Source: Fallopia convolvulus
Taxonomy: Eukaryota > Streptophyta > Magnoliopsida > Caryophyllales > Polygonaceae
DNA length: 64,000 nucleotides
Direction: 5' to 3'
Assembly (NCBI GenBank): GCA_964016875.1
Contig: OZ024733.1
Coordinates: 25,773,324 to 25,837,323 of the forward strand
The notes under the pieces were generated by a model, which was not told the origin of the DNA, did no database searches, and worked only from the letters and a program-made list of their open reading frames with translations. A program made the position numbers and the translations under genes. Below, piece after piece: positions 42,637 through 54,426 of the stretch; within the stretch, counting starts at the first letter, position 1; each line of letters opens with the position of its first letter.

Positions 42637-43089
42637 AGCTAGCTGGCATGTTTCAAAAAATTGAGCCTTCTATGCACCTACTTTATAACCAAGAAAAATA
42701 TTTACAAACGCGAAAGTTTATTAGTTTAAAGATGAATTTCTTGTAGTTGCATTTAGATTAAATTTATCATAAATTAAATAAGAAAGCATGAGATAATTTT
42801 GCGAGGTAAATCTATTGGTTTTTTGGTGATTACACTCCAAGTGATCACCATAAATTGTATTTATTTACTTAAAAAAATACGGGAGTATATAGTGATACAC
42901 TGATACATAGTGTATCCTCGTTTTTTATGAGGTAATTAAATAAACTATTTTAATTAACACGGGATGGATGGAGCTTTCCCTTTCGATTTTGTTCAAAATC
43001 TTAAGATTTTTACGTGCCAAACAAAACAAAGAGTGTAAACCGGCATGAATGTTAGACATTTGTCGACATCTCCAAACTCTTTGGTCATC
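42637..43089. other. no gene recognised
   Basis: The stretch is AT-rich. It includes a hairpin gatacact/agtgtatc at about 42892-42914. A minus-strand ORF at 42925-43113 shows no clear domain; it may belong to the end of the neighbouring LINE. Confidence 0.4.
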
Positions 43090-44235
43090 CAAAAATATCC
43101 TATAATTTATCAAATAGTTATAAATAATGGGGAAAACACATAATTTAAGTTAAATATTGTACAACTCTATCTAATATACTTTGAAAGGCTCCAAGGCATA
43201 GAAATTACAACTAAGAGGCCCTAACGCACCGCCTGAGCTTCAAGTAACTCAACCTCCTAGCCGAAAGGGGTTCGCTTAGAGCCCACAAACACCACCTTCC
43301 CCTCCAAATTCCCCAAAGCATGCAAGCCCAAATACCTTGTTGATGAGCATCCAAACAAACGTGTATTCTCTCCTCCCAATCAAGAAACATTCGGAATGAC
43401 TCATATAAAGAAGCAAGATCTTCAGTGTGTTCCTAAACCTGCCTCGGAAGAATACAATCTCTAAGACTATGCAAGATCGACTCCCTTTAGCCACATACTC
43501 CGCACAAATCATCTCCCATGATCTTCCACTGCAATATGTTGACCTTGCAAGGCAACACATTACGTACTGGTCTCCACAATAAAGACCTTATTCGGGGTAA
43601 CATTGGTAAATTCTAGATCCATTTCCATACAACTCCACTCCCCTTTATTCAACCTGACATCCATGATCACGGGACATCTCCTTTTGGGCAACCAAAGCCT
43701 ATAAGCTATCCGAAAAGAAAATAATCTCATTCTTTTCATAAAACAACACAATCTAATCGGCTATGCAATCATCAACCAAATGAATTTGTCTAATAAGTTC
43801 CACATCACACTACATAAACCAATCTTCTAGGTCGTCCTCCTTCCAACTCCCAGAACTCTAGTCAATCAAATCACAAACCCTCAAATCCAGTGGTGCAACT
43901 TTGAAATTTCCAACCGCCTTAAATGAGAAGGCCTCAGTATCCATTTGTCTTCCCAAACTCTGATCATCTCTCCATTCCCGCCGTGCCACAAAGTGCCTGC
44001 CTCATGTGCCTTAACAAGACTTCTCCACGCGTAACTAGGTTGAAAACCTAGCTTAGCGTGCATGCAATCTGATCTAGGGAACCTTTAAAAGTTGCACAAG
44101 AAGAGAATCTGAGTCCTAAAGAATACGCCAGCATTGACGAGCCACCATAGCTAGATTAAAGTCCTCTAACCTCCTAAACGTCGGACCGCATCTATCCTTT
44201 GCCTCACAATTCAATGCTAGTTCATCCAATGATGA
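43090..44235 (-). pseudogene. L1-type LINE, C-terminal RT remnant
   Basis: Read on the minus strand from 44235: NLAMVARQCWR-like residues near 44160, then MHAKLGFQPSYAWRSLVKAH (from 44063) and NGEMIRVWEDKWILRPS (to about 43930). These are the wording of plant L1 ORF2 after the RT core. Further on, a zf-RVT part reads in broken frames near 43560-43480 and a hydrophobic, Trp-rich tail follows. Several stops and frameshifts. The RT core and 5' part are missing; the 3' end and tail were not pinpointed. Confidence 0.7.
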
Positions 44236-44244
44236 TTCCTCTTT

Positions 44245-45704
44245 TCAGTTTCCCCTCCCCAAAAGAATATACACATTAGTTGCTTGATGTTCTTGCTCGA
44301 TGTCCTTACAATTCTCAGTCATATGCCCATGGGTCTTGTGATAGGAGCAAAAGTTGCATCCTCTGCCTTCTTCTTGCGGGGATTCGCTCCTTTCAGGCCA
44401 CCTAAAGAAAGGTTCATTATTTATGTGGGGCAGGATACGATAAATAGGCAATTTGAAGACAATATAATGTAGATGTCCAAAGTGTGCCGCCGCCCGCCGT
44501 CTAAGGATCACCCCCTTGTCGCAGGCTGCCTCGGAACTCACCTTTCTTGGGAGCGTTGGAGTTTGGTGTCGTGCTCGCGGATCAGCCTCCTCTTCCAGCC
44601 TAGTGTTTTTTTGACATGCTCTTACTGTTTAGCCATGATGATAGGTATTCTGAGCGTCAAGTTCTCTCTTTATCGGTTGTCGCGTTGCAAGACCCTCATA
44701 TAATTAAAAGGATGGCACAGAGAATTTTGCAGGAGGCTTTGCTTCTCGGATGCTTCAATGGAAGGGTGTAGAAGTCAACATCGCTAGTTTCTGCTCAGCT
44801 TGTTCCTACGTTGTCTATAGGAACCCGCCCTATACATTCAAAAAATTCAAGAGCCTCTTCTCAGTCTTCTCCATAGCCCGACTCAATTCCATCATGCATC
44901 TCGGGTCTCACCCCTTGTTCGAAAATTCCCTGACCACCACTTCACTACCCTTCACTAATCGAATCCTTTGTGGTTTAGGATATGGGCACGCAGTCGTCTT
45001 GATCCGCTCATTGTCGCGGATGTCGTCCACTAACCTAGTGTGGGTCCGTTGGATTTTGTTTCAGGTCGGCTCCTCATCCCGAGCAGTTCGGTCACCCTTC
45101 GTGTCTAGACCGCAGTGGTTTTTGCACCCTCTTGGCGCCCTATGATTGCTATCGTAATCCATGTTATACCTTTCCTCCTGATTCTCTCTATTGCCTGAAT
45201 TGTAAGATTCATGCTTGCGATACTCGTCTTCAACTTCTATCACGCTAGCCAATTGACGCCCATTGTTAACTATTTCAGTTCCATTTACATGGCGTATTTC
45301 TTGAGCCTTTTCCGCTACGTATCTGAGGCAATCAATTTCCTTAAGAAATTCTTCCAACTGAGCCGTTATTCGGGCTCGATTAGCCCTTGCTTGCTCGACG
45401 CTCTCACGTAATTGTTAGTTGTTCGCTCCTCACCGTCGTGGCCACCATCATAGTAGGCCTCGCGGTTGTTGACACAATCATCGTCGGGGTACTCGTCTCC
45501 GACTACCGCTATGGTGTCAGCGTCTAGTGCAGCTTCTCTAGTTGCCACTAGCAAGGCGTTAGTCCTGAGAGGGTATCCGACACTTGGTTGGGCGCTTTCC
45601 GAGCCACCTCTGGCTGTGGGAGGGCTCTCCATGTCCTTGTCCACCACCGCGTCGCCACCAAGGTTGACGGGAAGGGTTTCTTGCATTCTAAGATTCGTTA
45701 GCAT
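44245..45704 (-). pseudogene. Tat-type Gypsy gag remnant
   Basis: The ATG at 45704 starts MLTNLRMQETLPVNLGG, and a Gly/Asp/Glu-rich N-terminal region follows to 45366. After a stop and frame changes, 45357-45061 is charged. At 44541-44245, YRILPHINNEPFFRWPERSE and the zinc-finger-like CNFCSYHKTHGHMTENCKD match the gag end of Tat/Ogre-type elements (KYCRFHxxxGH...C pattern). No pol follows; at 44235 a LINE remnant begins. It is a fragment, broken by stops. Confidence 0.65.
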
Positions 45705-46205
45705 CTCTTAGTAAACCGCTTCAAAATGAAATCACCTTGGGAAATTCGTGGAACTTCGTATCCGCTTCCCATAGACAACGACAATTGTTTGTGCAAAAAA
45801 TTTGTCAAGTTCTAGGAGTTTGGTCTTAATCCTAATATGTCTTGAATTGAACTTATTACTTCCTTGAATTCTCCTTCAATATCCTTAAAGACCTTGGCCT
45901 TGACCTACAAAAGAATCGACAAACATGTTCTAATAACCCCCTAATCCACCTTCGATGCCTAAGTAGGCAAGAAAGCTTCTCCTCCTCTATAGCTAGGGTC
46001 GACTGCACCCCACCCCCTACTTGACTGGCAAGCAATCCAATATATACTCTATCTATTCGTAGATAGAATATCTTCCTTTTTATGTATTAATTAAATAAAA
46101 TAATTATTATTTCTTATGCATTTAATTTACCAAGGATAGCATAAAAGAGCACAACAATTACCAATTTACCATCCACAAATAACATAGTTCATAACTAGTT
46201 AAAAA
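45705..46205. other. possible leader of the Tat-type fragment, then AT-rich DNA
   Basis: On the minus strand, sequence upstream of gag contains gattcttttgtag near 45908, a possible splice acceptor as reported in some Tat-type leaders. No LTR or primer site was found. Beyond about 46060 it is plain AT-rich DNA up to the Helitron. Confidence 0.35.
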
Positions 46206-47214
46206 TCTATGTATATATATATAAAAGACGCAAGGAATAAGACCACCACGTTGTGCCACCTAAGATTTTCCTACGTGTCGTTTCCACGTTAAGCCACCTA
46301 GGATTTCGTCACATAGGATTTTTTATTTTGGGAATTTATATATGTTGATATTATTTTAGGATATATAATATAGAAATAGGATAAATTAATCCAAGAGAGA
46401 TTCTATCCAAAAAAAAAAGATGTTATCTATTATATATTAGGAATTAGGATAGATCTAAAAGATATTATCTAAAATTAAAATAAATTATAGAAAATTAGAT
46501 ATTAATATATTATATATTAAGATACATATATTGATTTAGTTTTTCCAATTAAATTTCTATCTATTTATTTGAAAAAAAAATTAAATTCGAATTTTATTTA
46601 AAATTAAAAAAATTATTTTATCTTTATTATTTTATCTATTTATGTAAAAGATTTATCTTAAATAAAATTTTGATAAAAATAGAACTTTCAATCTAGATAA
46701 TTACTTGCCTAAGTTGACTTTTGATAAAAAAAAAATTGTGTTATCTTTTCCTTGATTTTCTTTTTGAATTATTTATGTAAATATAAATAATTTTCTTATC
46801 ATTAAAAAATTCATTCTTTATTTATATTTTTTCATAGCTTCTTATTAAGTATATTTTTAATTTTTATTCAATTTTTTAAAATAATTGAATTTGATAAAAA
46901 AAAATTACAAGAATTTAGATTATTTTTACCTTTTTATATTTTTTGTAAAATATTTTTAAAATTGAATGCTTTTAATTCAAATAATTTTTATTTATATTTT
47001 TGCATAAATAAATTATTGTTAAGTCATCAAAATTATATTAGATCCACCTTAATAATTTAGGCCCCGTTTCACATGACAATATGACACTAATTGTAAAATT
47101 TTATATAATTTTTTCTAATAAATAAGTTTTTTTATATTAAATTAAAATCATATTTATTAAATAAATTAAATATTAAATTCATGTAGTCGTGCATGACACG
47201 ACGGGTATAACTAG
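46206..47214 (+). mobile_element. non-autonomous Helitron 1
   Basis: It begins TCTATGTATATATATATAAA after an A and ends CTAG before a T, the A|T insertion preference of Helitrons. Ten bases before CTAG ends there is the hairpin gtcgtg-catga-cacgac, then ggtataaCTAG. It has no coding capacity and no terminal inverted repeats or target duplication, as expected. Both ends match Helitron 2 (52582-53328, opposite strand). Confidence 0.85.
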
Positions 47215-49047
47215 TATAAATACTAAAGAAGTAAATAAATGTGCATACAATAAACAATTAATTAACGTAAATTATATATGGGGTGTTGAGCATGTACATA
47301 AATGTTTACGTACACATGCTAGGTGGACAATTATTCAACTATTTACATATCAATAACAGACATACATACGCAACTTCTATAATATATATCTTTAAGTAAG
47401 TTGTATGGATAGGCTTTAAGCTTCTTATTCTATTGATCACTATGTATAGTTGATATATGTCTTACGTAGCTGTTGGCTTTTGAAGTGATATTTATCAATA
47501 AAATCCAAGATAATAGTATATATTACAAAGTATACATGCATATCGTAGAAAGATTAAATCCAAATTTATATGCAATTAAAATATGAACTTCCTTAATCTA
47601 GCACTGATATTGAAACTAAGAGGTGGCCGGAACGAGCTAGCTAACGTGGCGTATTTATATACAAATTTATAGGTTACTTACGTACTAGTTTTGTTTTGGA
47701 TTAAACGGGTCAATTACAATAAATCTTGACTGACTTGATGAAACCTACACATGAATCAACCTACTCATATATAATATAAGCAAGATTATAAATTAATAAT
47801 TCCCAGTTCGAATGAAATATTTGCGAAATGGGTTTTGTGGGAGACTTAAGAAATATCAATGTACAAATATGTGGCCTTTGCCCCGACTGGATAAATAACC
47901 AGTGGCTACCAACGACGTTTGTATTGGGGACCTCAGCAATCGATCATTTTGATGGTTTTTATAGTACTAAGATTCAAAGCCGATCGATGTTCAAAACGTA
48001 CCAAAAAATAAAATAAAATTCATATTCAACATCATTAATTCGTACACTGGACGAAAATCCCCAAGATTAAGGCTGCTTGCTATATGATGCTGGTACTTGT
48101 AAGAGCACAAGGCACCCCTTGAAAAAATAAAAATAAAAGCAACAAAAGTATTCTGCCCAAGATGATTAAAGGTATTGCCTAGCTTATTTCGACTCTAGGT
48201 AGCTTGAATAAAGGATAAATTCGCAACATACATATTATTAGATAGTTGATTGACAAAACATGTGATTAAAGGTACTATATATATACGTATATCTAGTAAG
48301 TTTTGGTATATATATATATATAAGATTAAAATGGGAAGATAATTTGTGAGAATCGAATCAGATTCGAACTTTTGATCCCATTGGAAAACAAAAGAAAATA
48401 AAGCAAAATATTCGGGTGAATAACGAGTCGTAGTCAAGCTAGCAAAGTCGAGATGATCGAGTACATACTCGTCTTTCGAGGTTTTTGAATTCGTACGTAG
48501 CTATAAGCTGGAGTATTAGCTAGTGGATTTCGAAATTTCGCTTTTTAATGTTATATGGTGGTGTGTGCCTGTGTGGTGCATTGTTGTTGTTGGTTCAGGC
48601 TTCTGGAAGGTAGCTTTCAAAAATGAAGCTGCCAAATGTGATTGCACATGCTTGTTGCTTATCAAGTAGACTAGTACTAGCGGCCGTACTTGGGACGAAC
48701 CCAAACGACGTCGTTGCACCCCATTATTATAAAACACTTTTTCTCTCCATCCTAGCCTCTTGCATCCATGTTTTCATCAAGTTCAATATCCCAATTTCTG
48801 ATCGATTTGCACTACAAAGAATATTAATTTGGATGCATATATAATTTCTTGTAAATACTAGTCAGATCGATCGAGGTTGAAATAGAAATGTCTAGCTATT
48901 ATATTTTTAGTCCATATATTTCACCCATCAACTTCTTCCCTATATAACATTTGTAAAAGAAATGACAATTTAGCTAGGTGATCACTTTTATACTAAAATA
49001 AATAAATAAATGAAATAAAATCAGCGAATCATATATATATATATATA
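47215..49047. other. intergenic sequence, no gene recognised
   Basis: AT-rich, with TA dinucleotide runs (48306-48322, 49031-49047). Small ORFs on both strands (for example 48516-48737 and 48623-48844) overlap each other and show no domain. Confidence 0.5.
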
Positions 49048-49156
49048 GGGCATGGTTCAAGTGAGGACCACCCTTGTGGTACATCCAAGGTTTAAAATGA
49101 GGACTAATCTCAACCATTGGATTTACCCCTCTATTATATATTCAATGGTCAAGATT
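49048..49156 (+). repeat. left terminal inverted repeat
   Basis: It contains ggttcaagtgagga, cacccttgtggt, ggactaatctcaaccatt and caatggtcaag. All four reappear inverted, with few changes, at 51098-51202. Confidence 0.85.
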
Positions 49157-49246
49157 TTTTCAAATTTTTTTATTTTTTATTTTTTTAAAATTTTTGTATT
49201 TTTTTTATTTTTTGTATTTTTTGTATTCTTATTTTTTTATTTTTTT

Positions 49247-49528
49247 TTATTTTTTTTATTTTTTTATTTTTTTATTTTTTTATTTTTTTATTTTTTTATT
49301 TTTTTATTTTTTTATTTTTTTATTTTTTTATTTTTTTATTTTTTTATTTTTTTATTTTTTTATTTTTTTATTTTTTTATTTTTTTATTTTTTTATTTTTT
49401 TATTTTTTTATTTTTTTATTTTTTTATTTTTTTATTTTTTTATTTTTTTATTTTTTTATTTTTTTATTTTTTTATTTTTTTATTTTTTTATTTTTTTATT
49501 TTTTTATTTTTTTATTTTTTTATTTTTT
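49247..49528 (+). repeat. (TTTTTTA)n heptamer array, about 40 copies
   Basis: This is an almost perfect 7-base period. Because 7 is not a multiple of 3 it stays open in several frames and gives long Phe/Leu/Ile/Tyr ORFs, which are not genes. Confidence 0.95.
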
Positions 49529-49530
49529 TT

Positions 49531-50965
49531 TGCTATTTTTTTAGTTTTGCGAAAATCGAATTATTTTAAAAATGAACTCAAACCACATAAAAATTGAACT
49601 TATCATAGATAAAAAATGAACTCGTAGAATATAAAAATTGAACTCATACAATATTGAAAATTGAACTCCTAATATAAAAAAATTGAACTTCTAGTGTATA
49701 AAAATGAACTCGTAGTATATAAAAATTGAATTGTCATATTTAACGTTTTTAAACCCTTTTTTCAAAAAATTTATTTTATTTATTTTATTTTATTTTTATT
49801 TTTTTTTATTTTATTTTTTATTTTTAATTTTATTTTTATTTTTTCTATTTTTTTAGTTTTGCGAAAATCGAATTATTTTAAAAATGAACTCAAAGCACAT
49901 AAAAATTGAACTTATCATAGATAAAAAATGAACTCGTAGAATATAAAAATTGAACTCATACAATATTGAAAATTGAACTCCTAATATAAAAAAATTGAAC
50001 TTCTAGTGTATAAAAATGAACTCGTAGTATATAAAAATTGAATTGTCATATTTAACGTTTTTAAACCCTTTTTTCAAAAATTTTATTTTTATTTTATTTT
50101 TATTTTATTTTTATTTTTTTTTATTTTATTTTTTATTTTTTATTTTATTTTTATTTTTTCTATTTTTTTAGTTTTGCGAAAATTGAATTATTTTAAAAAT
50201 GAACTCAAAGCACATAAAAATTGAAATTATCATAGATAAAAAATGAACTCATAGAATATAAAATTGAACTCATACAATATTGAAAATTGAACTCCTGACA
50301 TAAAAAAATTGAGCTTCTACTGTATAAAAATGAACTCGTAGTATATAAAAATTGAATTGTCATATTTAACATTTTTAAAGCCTTTTTTTTTTAAATTTAA
50401 TTTTTTTTATTTTTTTTTTTGCTATTTTTTTAGTTTTGTGAAAATCGAATTATTTTAAAAATGAACTCAAAGCACATAAAAATTGAACTTATCATAGATA
50501 AAAAATGAACTCGTAGAATATAAAAATTGAACTCACATAATATTGAAAATTGAACACCTAACATAAAAAGTTGAACTTCTAGTGTATAAAAATGAACTCG
50601 TAGTATACAAAAATTGAACTGTCATATTTATCGTTTTTAAAGCTTTTTTTCATTTTTCATTTTTTATTTTTTCAAATTTTTTCATTTTTCATTTTTTATT
50701 TTTTTTATTTTTTTATTTTTATTTTTATTTTTTGCTATTTTTTTAGTTTTGCAAAAATCGAATTATTTTAAAAATGAACTCAAAGCACATAAAAATTAAA
50801 CTTATCATAGATAAAAAAAGAACTCGTAGAATATAAAAATTGAACTCATACAATATTGAAAAATTGAACTCCTAACATAAAAAAATTGAACTTCTAGTAT
50901 ATAAAAATGAACTCGTAGTATATAAAAATTGAACTGTCATATTTAATATTTTTAAAGCTTTTTTT
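49531..50965 (+). repeat. five tandem units of about 312 bp with a 20-bp substructure
   Basis: Units are marked by gcgaaaatcgaa or variants at 49549, 49861, 50176, 50439 and 50751. Spacing is 312, 315, 263 and 312. Inside each unit, aaaattgaactc-type words recur about eight times at 18-24-base intervals. Each is followed by a different short tail such as atcatagat, gtagaatat, atacaatat or ctagtgtat. Units are joined by T-rich linkers of variable length. Confidence 0.9.
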
Positions 50966-51097
50966 AACAAAGAATATATTATAAAAAATATGAAAAAAAA
51001 TTCGAAAAAAAAATTAAAAAAAATAAAAAAAAATAAAAATAATAAAAATAAAAAAAAAAATAAAAATAAAAAAAAATAAAAAAAAATAAAAAATTCT

Positions 51098-51202
51098 TGA
51101 CCATCCATTATATAGTGATGATGTAAATCTAATGGTTGAGATTAGTCCTCACTTTAAGCCAAAGGTCTCACCACAAGGGTGGGTCTCACTTGAACCAAAA
51201 CC
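51098..51202 (-). repeat. right terminal inverted repeat
   Basis: This is the reverse complement of 49048-49156 with scattered differences. It ends in aaccaaaacc before tatatata. Confidence 0.85.
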
Positions 51203-52481
51203 TATATATAAGTTCATATGTATAGCAATCGTTTGCATATAACAGCTACATACTTTCAGGAGTTTCAGCAATACGTACGTAACGTAAACCAATAAAAATG
51301 ACGATGTATTATATTTAGCTAGTACGTAGCTAGGTAGCTGGGTAGGTAATTCTTCAGTTCACAGCCGAAATCTCGTAAATATTATGATCGATGATTGAAC
51401 TCTCATTTGCTAAGCAGAAACCAAAAGTGGCAAACTTACAGCTTGTACTAGGAAACTAATGTCACATTTTTGGGAATCCTACAATTAAAGTTATTCAGTT
51501 GAAGATCGATGATTCAGAGAATCATCAAGTGACATTCCACGGAGCACCAGCTTATATATGTAGCTGTAAACCATTAAAATAAAGTGCCAAAAGAGCATGA
51601 CCTCAATATTGACCATATGATTGGCATGTTGAGGAAGGTGTACCATGTCACATTCCCTAGCTCTCAAAATCGATAATTAAGAGGACCTACGTACCATAAT
51701 AGGATCGGATGACGTATTGTAATATATCAATTCAAATAATGAAAGGGATACGATGGATTTGTACAAAGTTACGTCTGGCTTTGAGGTAAATCGTCGCTGA
51801 CATAGATGCAAATGTAAATGAATAATTGAGTATGATTCAGCAATCAAATAAAGGCATACGTGCTAGTTCAGTTGACATCTTCAATTTATCGTCCTTCTTA
51901 CTCGACCATATGTGAATTTCATTTGTTGTATCCATCCAATGTAACTCGTATAAATGATCCCCGGCCCCCAACAAAGAGCATATAAATTTCAAGTACATAG
52001 ATATGTATGTCATGACTTGGGCGTATTATAGTCTATCAAACTCCTTATAATTGAAAACGGACGAGCGTGTAAAAACTATTTTAATTTCTAACGTACAGAA
52101 GCATGTTAAATGCCCAGAAACTACCCAAAAAGCATCAAAATCCAAAATCTAATATATGAAAACACATAATAAGTAGTTTGGGTGATTACAGATTTCCCAC
52201 AAATCCGATTATATATATGTTAAACTAAAATAATTTAAACTCGAGTAATATACGAATTATAATCTCGAGTAATAAGTAGTTCGGGTGCTCAATTGGCAAC
52301 TCTATGGAGACGCTTCACCAGCGTGATCCATTGAATTACAGTCCTTAATTGGGCTGGAAAATATAGAAATGGGCCCAATAAGTGTTCATGGGCTTTATTA
52401 ACTATGTGAGCCCAACCAAACAACCCAATGCCCGATTTACTATGCGATTGTTTTTTGTTTTTTTTTTTGGTTTAGGGTCTG
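51203..52481. other. intergenic sequence, no gene recognised
   Basis: No domain-bearing ORF is present. The stretch is rich in short palindromic plant-type words such as tacgtac and agctagc, with no tandem structure. Confidence 0.5.
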
Positions 52482-52485
52482 ATAG

Positions 52486-52581
52486 CAGTGGCGGAGCCAG
52501 AAAAGTTAGGAAGGGGCGGACCTTGAACAACTATCCTTAAAAAAATCTTCGTTTAATATATCAACACATATATAAGATAAA
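52486..52581. repeat. possible hAT element end
   Basis: cagtggcggagccag begins at 52486; similar CAGTGGCGGA termini occur in plant hAT elements. The matching inverted end was not found in the window, so this is a fragment at best. Helitron 2 starts at 52582. Confidence 0.25.
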
Positions 52582-53328
52582 CTAGTTGTTCCCGTCGTGC
52601 CATGCACGACTCGATATTTTTTAAATATATTATAAAGAAATATTAATAAATAAAAATATAATATAAAATTTAATGTAAGTAATTTGTTGCCCGGTAAAAA
52701 TTATTTTATTTTCTAAAATTAAATAAAACAAATTAAATTTAGATTATTAGTTTAAAATTGAGAATAAACATAGATTATTAAGATAAAATAATCTACGTTA
52801 CTCATTTTCCTTGACAATATTTTATAAATAGGTTTAATGTAAAAGAAAGAGATAAAATATGAAGAAAATAAAGCAAAAAAGATATATTTTGAAAATATGG
52901 AAGAGATGAGATTTTGAAAAATAATAATTAATTTAATAATAATATATGTAATTGAGTATATTTATCTTTTAATATAAGAGAGAGAAAGAAACAACTAAAA
53001 TGTTAAAAAGATTACGCATATATATTTTATTGGCTTATAAGGAAAAAATTCAACCATTAGTTAAATTCTTTTAGTTAAGATATTATCTCCTACAAAAATT
53101 AAGATATTATCTAAATTTGGGAAATAAATAAATTTTAATTAAGTGGAAAAAATTTGCCATGTGGAATATGAAGTGGAAAGAATAATTAATGTAAATTTTT
53201 TATGGAGCAAGGATTAAATGACATGTGACAAAATCCTATGTGGATTAATAATAGAACGACATGTGGAAAAAGCTGATATGACGCAACGTAGAGGCTCCAA
53301 ACCTTATTGCTTTTATATATATAGTAGA
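52582..53328 (-). mobile_element. non-autonomous Helitron 2
   Basis: On the minus strand it begins TCTACTATATATATAAAAGC after an A and ends CTAG before a T. The hairpin near its 3' end (cgtgcatggcacg) and ten following bases match Helitron 1. The block near the 5' end with acatgt/cctatgtgg words also matches. At 747 bp it is shorter than Helitron 1, differing mainly in the AT-rich middle. Confidence 0.82.
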
Positions 53329-53479
53329 TTGAACATATAAAGTACACAAAAAGTAAATTTAAGATAATTTAATATAAAAATCTATAAATCAAGTTACATT
53401 TATTTCCTTTAGAAAAATAGAAGCACATAAGTTTTTTACTTAAATTTCTAATAAAATTGAATTAACAACCTATTTCAAG

Positions 53480-53480
<1 letters not shown>

Positions 53481-53543
<63 letters not shown>
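53481..53543 (+). repeat. (AAC)n microsatellite, tail of the RTE LINE
   Basis: There are about 20 near-perfect AAC units. On the minus strand this is a GTT repeat at the 3' end of the RTE element, which ends in simple repeats instead of poly(A). Confidence 0.9.
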
Positions 53544-53544
<1 letters not shown>

Positions 53545-53637
53545 TTCACCCAGTGAGGCTTCCCTTGCGGGAAATCTGGGGGGTCAAGATGGGGGCACCC
53601 CTGGCTAAATGCAAGGGGGTGTGACCAATAGACCCAA
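53484..53637 (-). mobile_element. RTE-type LINE, 3' end part
   Basis: This is the tail repeat plus 3'UTR of an RTE LINE, separated from the rest (57688-58260) by a 4-kb solo LTR. The left target-site copy aacctatttcaagaaac is at 53467-53483, its partner at 58261-58277. Confidence 0.75.
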
Positions 53638-54059
53638 TGTAATATCCGCTAAATTCTAAATAAAATAAAATACATAATTATCCCAATAATTTTTTTTTCT
53701 TTTCTCTAACATAGAGAATTTAATAAACTTTATGATTTCATATTATATTATGAAAGGTTACAAAAGTTTACTACAATGACAATTAAGAATTTATGCAAAT
53801 ATATATTAAGCAAGTCAAGTATCTATTTAAATATTTTCCTCTATAAAAAAAAAGAGAATTTAAGTAATATAATTTATAACCCTTTTTCTCTTAAACAAGA
53901 GAATTTAAATAAATTAAATACATAAACTCAAGATTTTTATTATAAGGGATTATGAAGGCATAAAAGCTTTCAAATAAAAATAAGGCTTTATTAAATTTCG
54001 AAATTCTAAATAAAGGAGTGTTCAAAGTCAAAAATAGTACAAGAGAAAATTAAATAAAA

Positions 54060-54105
54060 AGGAGTCAAGAGCCGGACTCGAACCCGAGACCTCTTGCATC
54101 TCCTC
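54060..54105 (-). repeat. tRNA-like B-box segment in the solo LTR
   Basis: On the minus strand GGTCTCGGGTTCGAGTCC matches a pol III B box (GGTTCGANTCC). No tRNA fold or A box was found nearby. It is probably a fossil SINE piece or a chance match within the LTR. Confidence 0.3.
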
Positions 54106-54416
54106 CCACACACCCACACACATAATCCGTTAAACTATTGTAACTTAACTACTCAAATAGGAATTTTATTTCTTTTATCTCCTTCTTTTCTTCTTCTTCC
54201 AAATTAAGACATCAGACAGGTCAAGTCTGATTGACGTATAATCAATCCATGGCTTCTCCTTCCTCCCAATTGCCATGGAAGCTTGTATTGACCACCAAAA
54301 CTACATCATCCTTAGTCATCCTTCAAGTAGCACACTTCCATCCAATCCACATGAAGATCCCCCTCCATCAATGGTCAAATTCAAAAGTGGTGGATCCATG
54401 GAGGGGTCAAATTTCT

Positions 54417-54426
54417 CTATTTAAAG
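54417..54426 (+). promoter_or_regulatory. TATA box of the solo LTR
   Basis: ctatttaaag is followed 30-60 bases later by the CT-rich run ctctcttcccttccccttct, which resembles an LTR transcription start region. Confidence 0.55.

Larger units (their letters stand above)
49048..51202. mobile_element. TIR element packed with tandem repeats (MULE-like MITE?)
   Basis: The ends are inverted repeats of about 105 bases: 49048-49156 (gggcatggttcaagtgagga...) and 51098-51202 (reverse complement ...ggttcaagtgagacccaccc). Both contain aaccat or its counterpart next to ggatttac/gatttac blocks. Between them is a heptamer array (49247-49528) and five copies of a unit of about 312 bases (49531-50965). There is no transposase. 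The element sits in a TA run on both sides, so the target duplication cannot be read. Long TIRs suggest a Mutator-like element; this is an inference. Confidence 0.8.

Noticed and set aside
49052..49597. Plus-strand ORF of 181 codons rich in Phe, Ile, Leu and Tyr, looking like a membrane protein
   Set aside because: It is the translation of the TTTTTTA heptamer array; open frames appear because the unit lacks stops in that reading.
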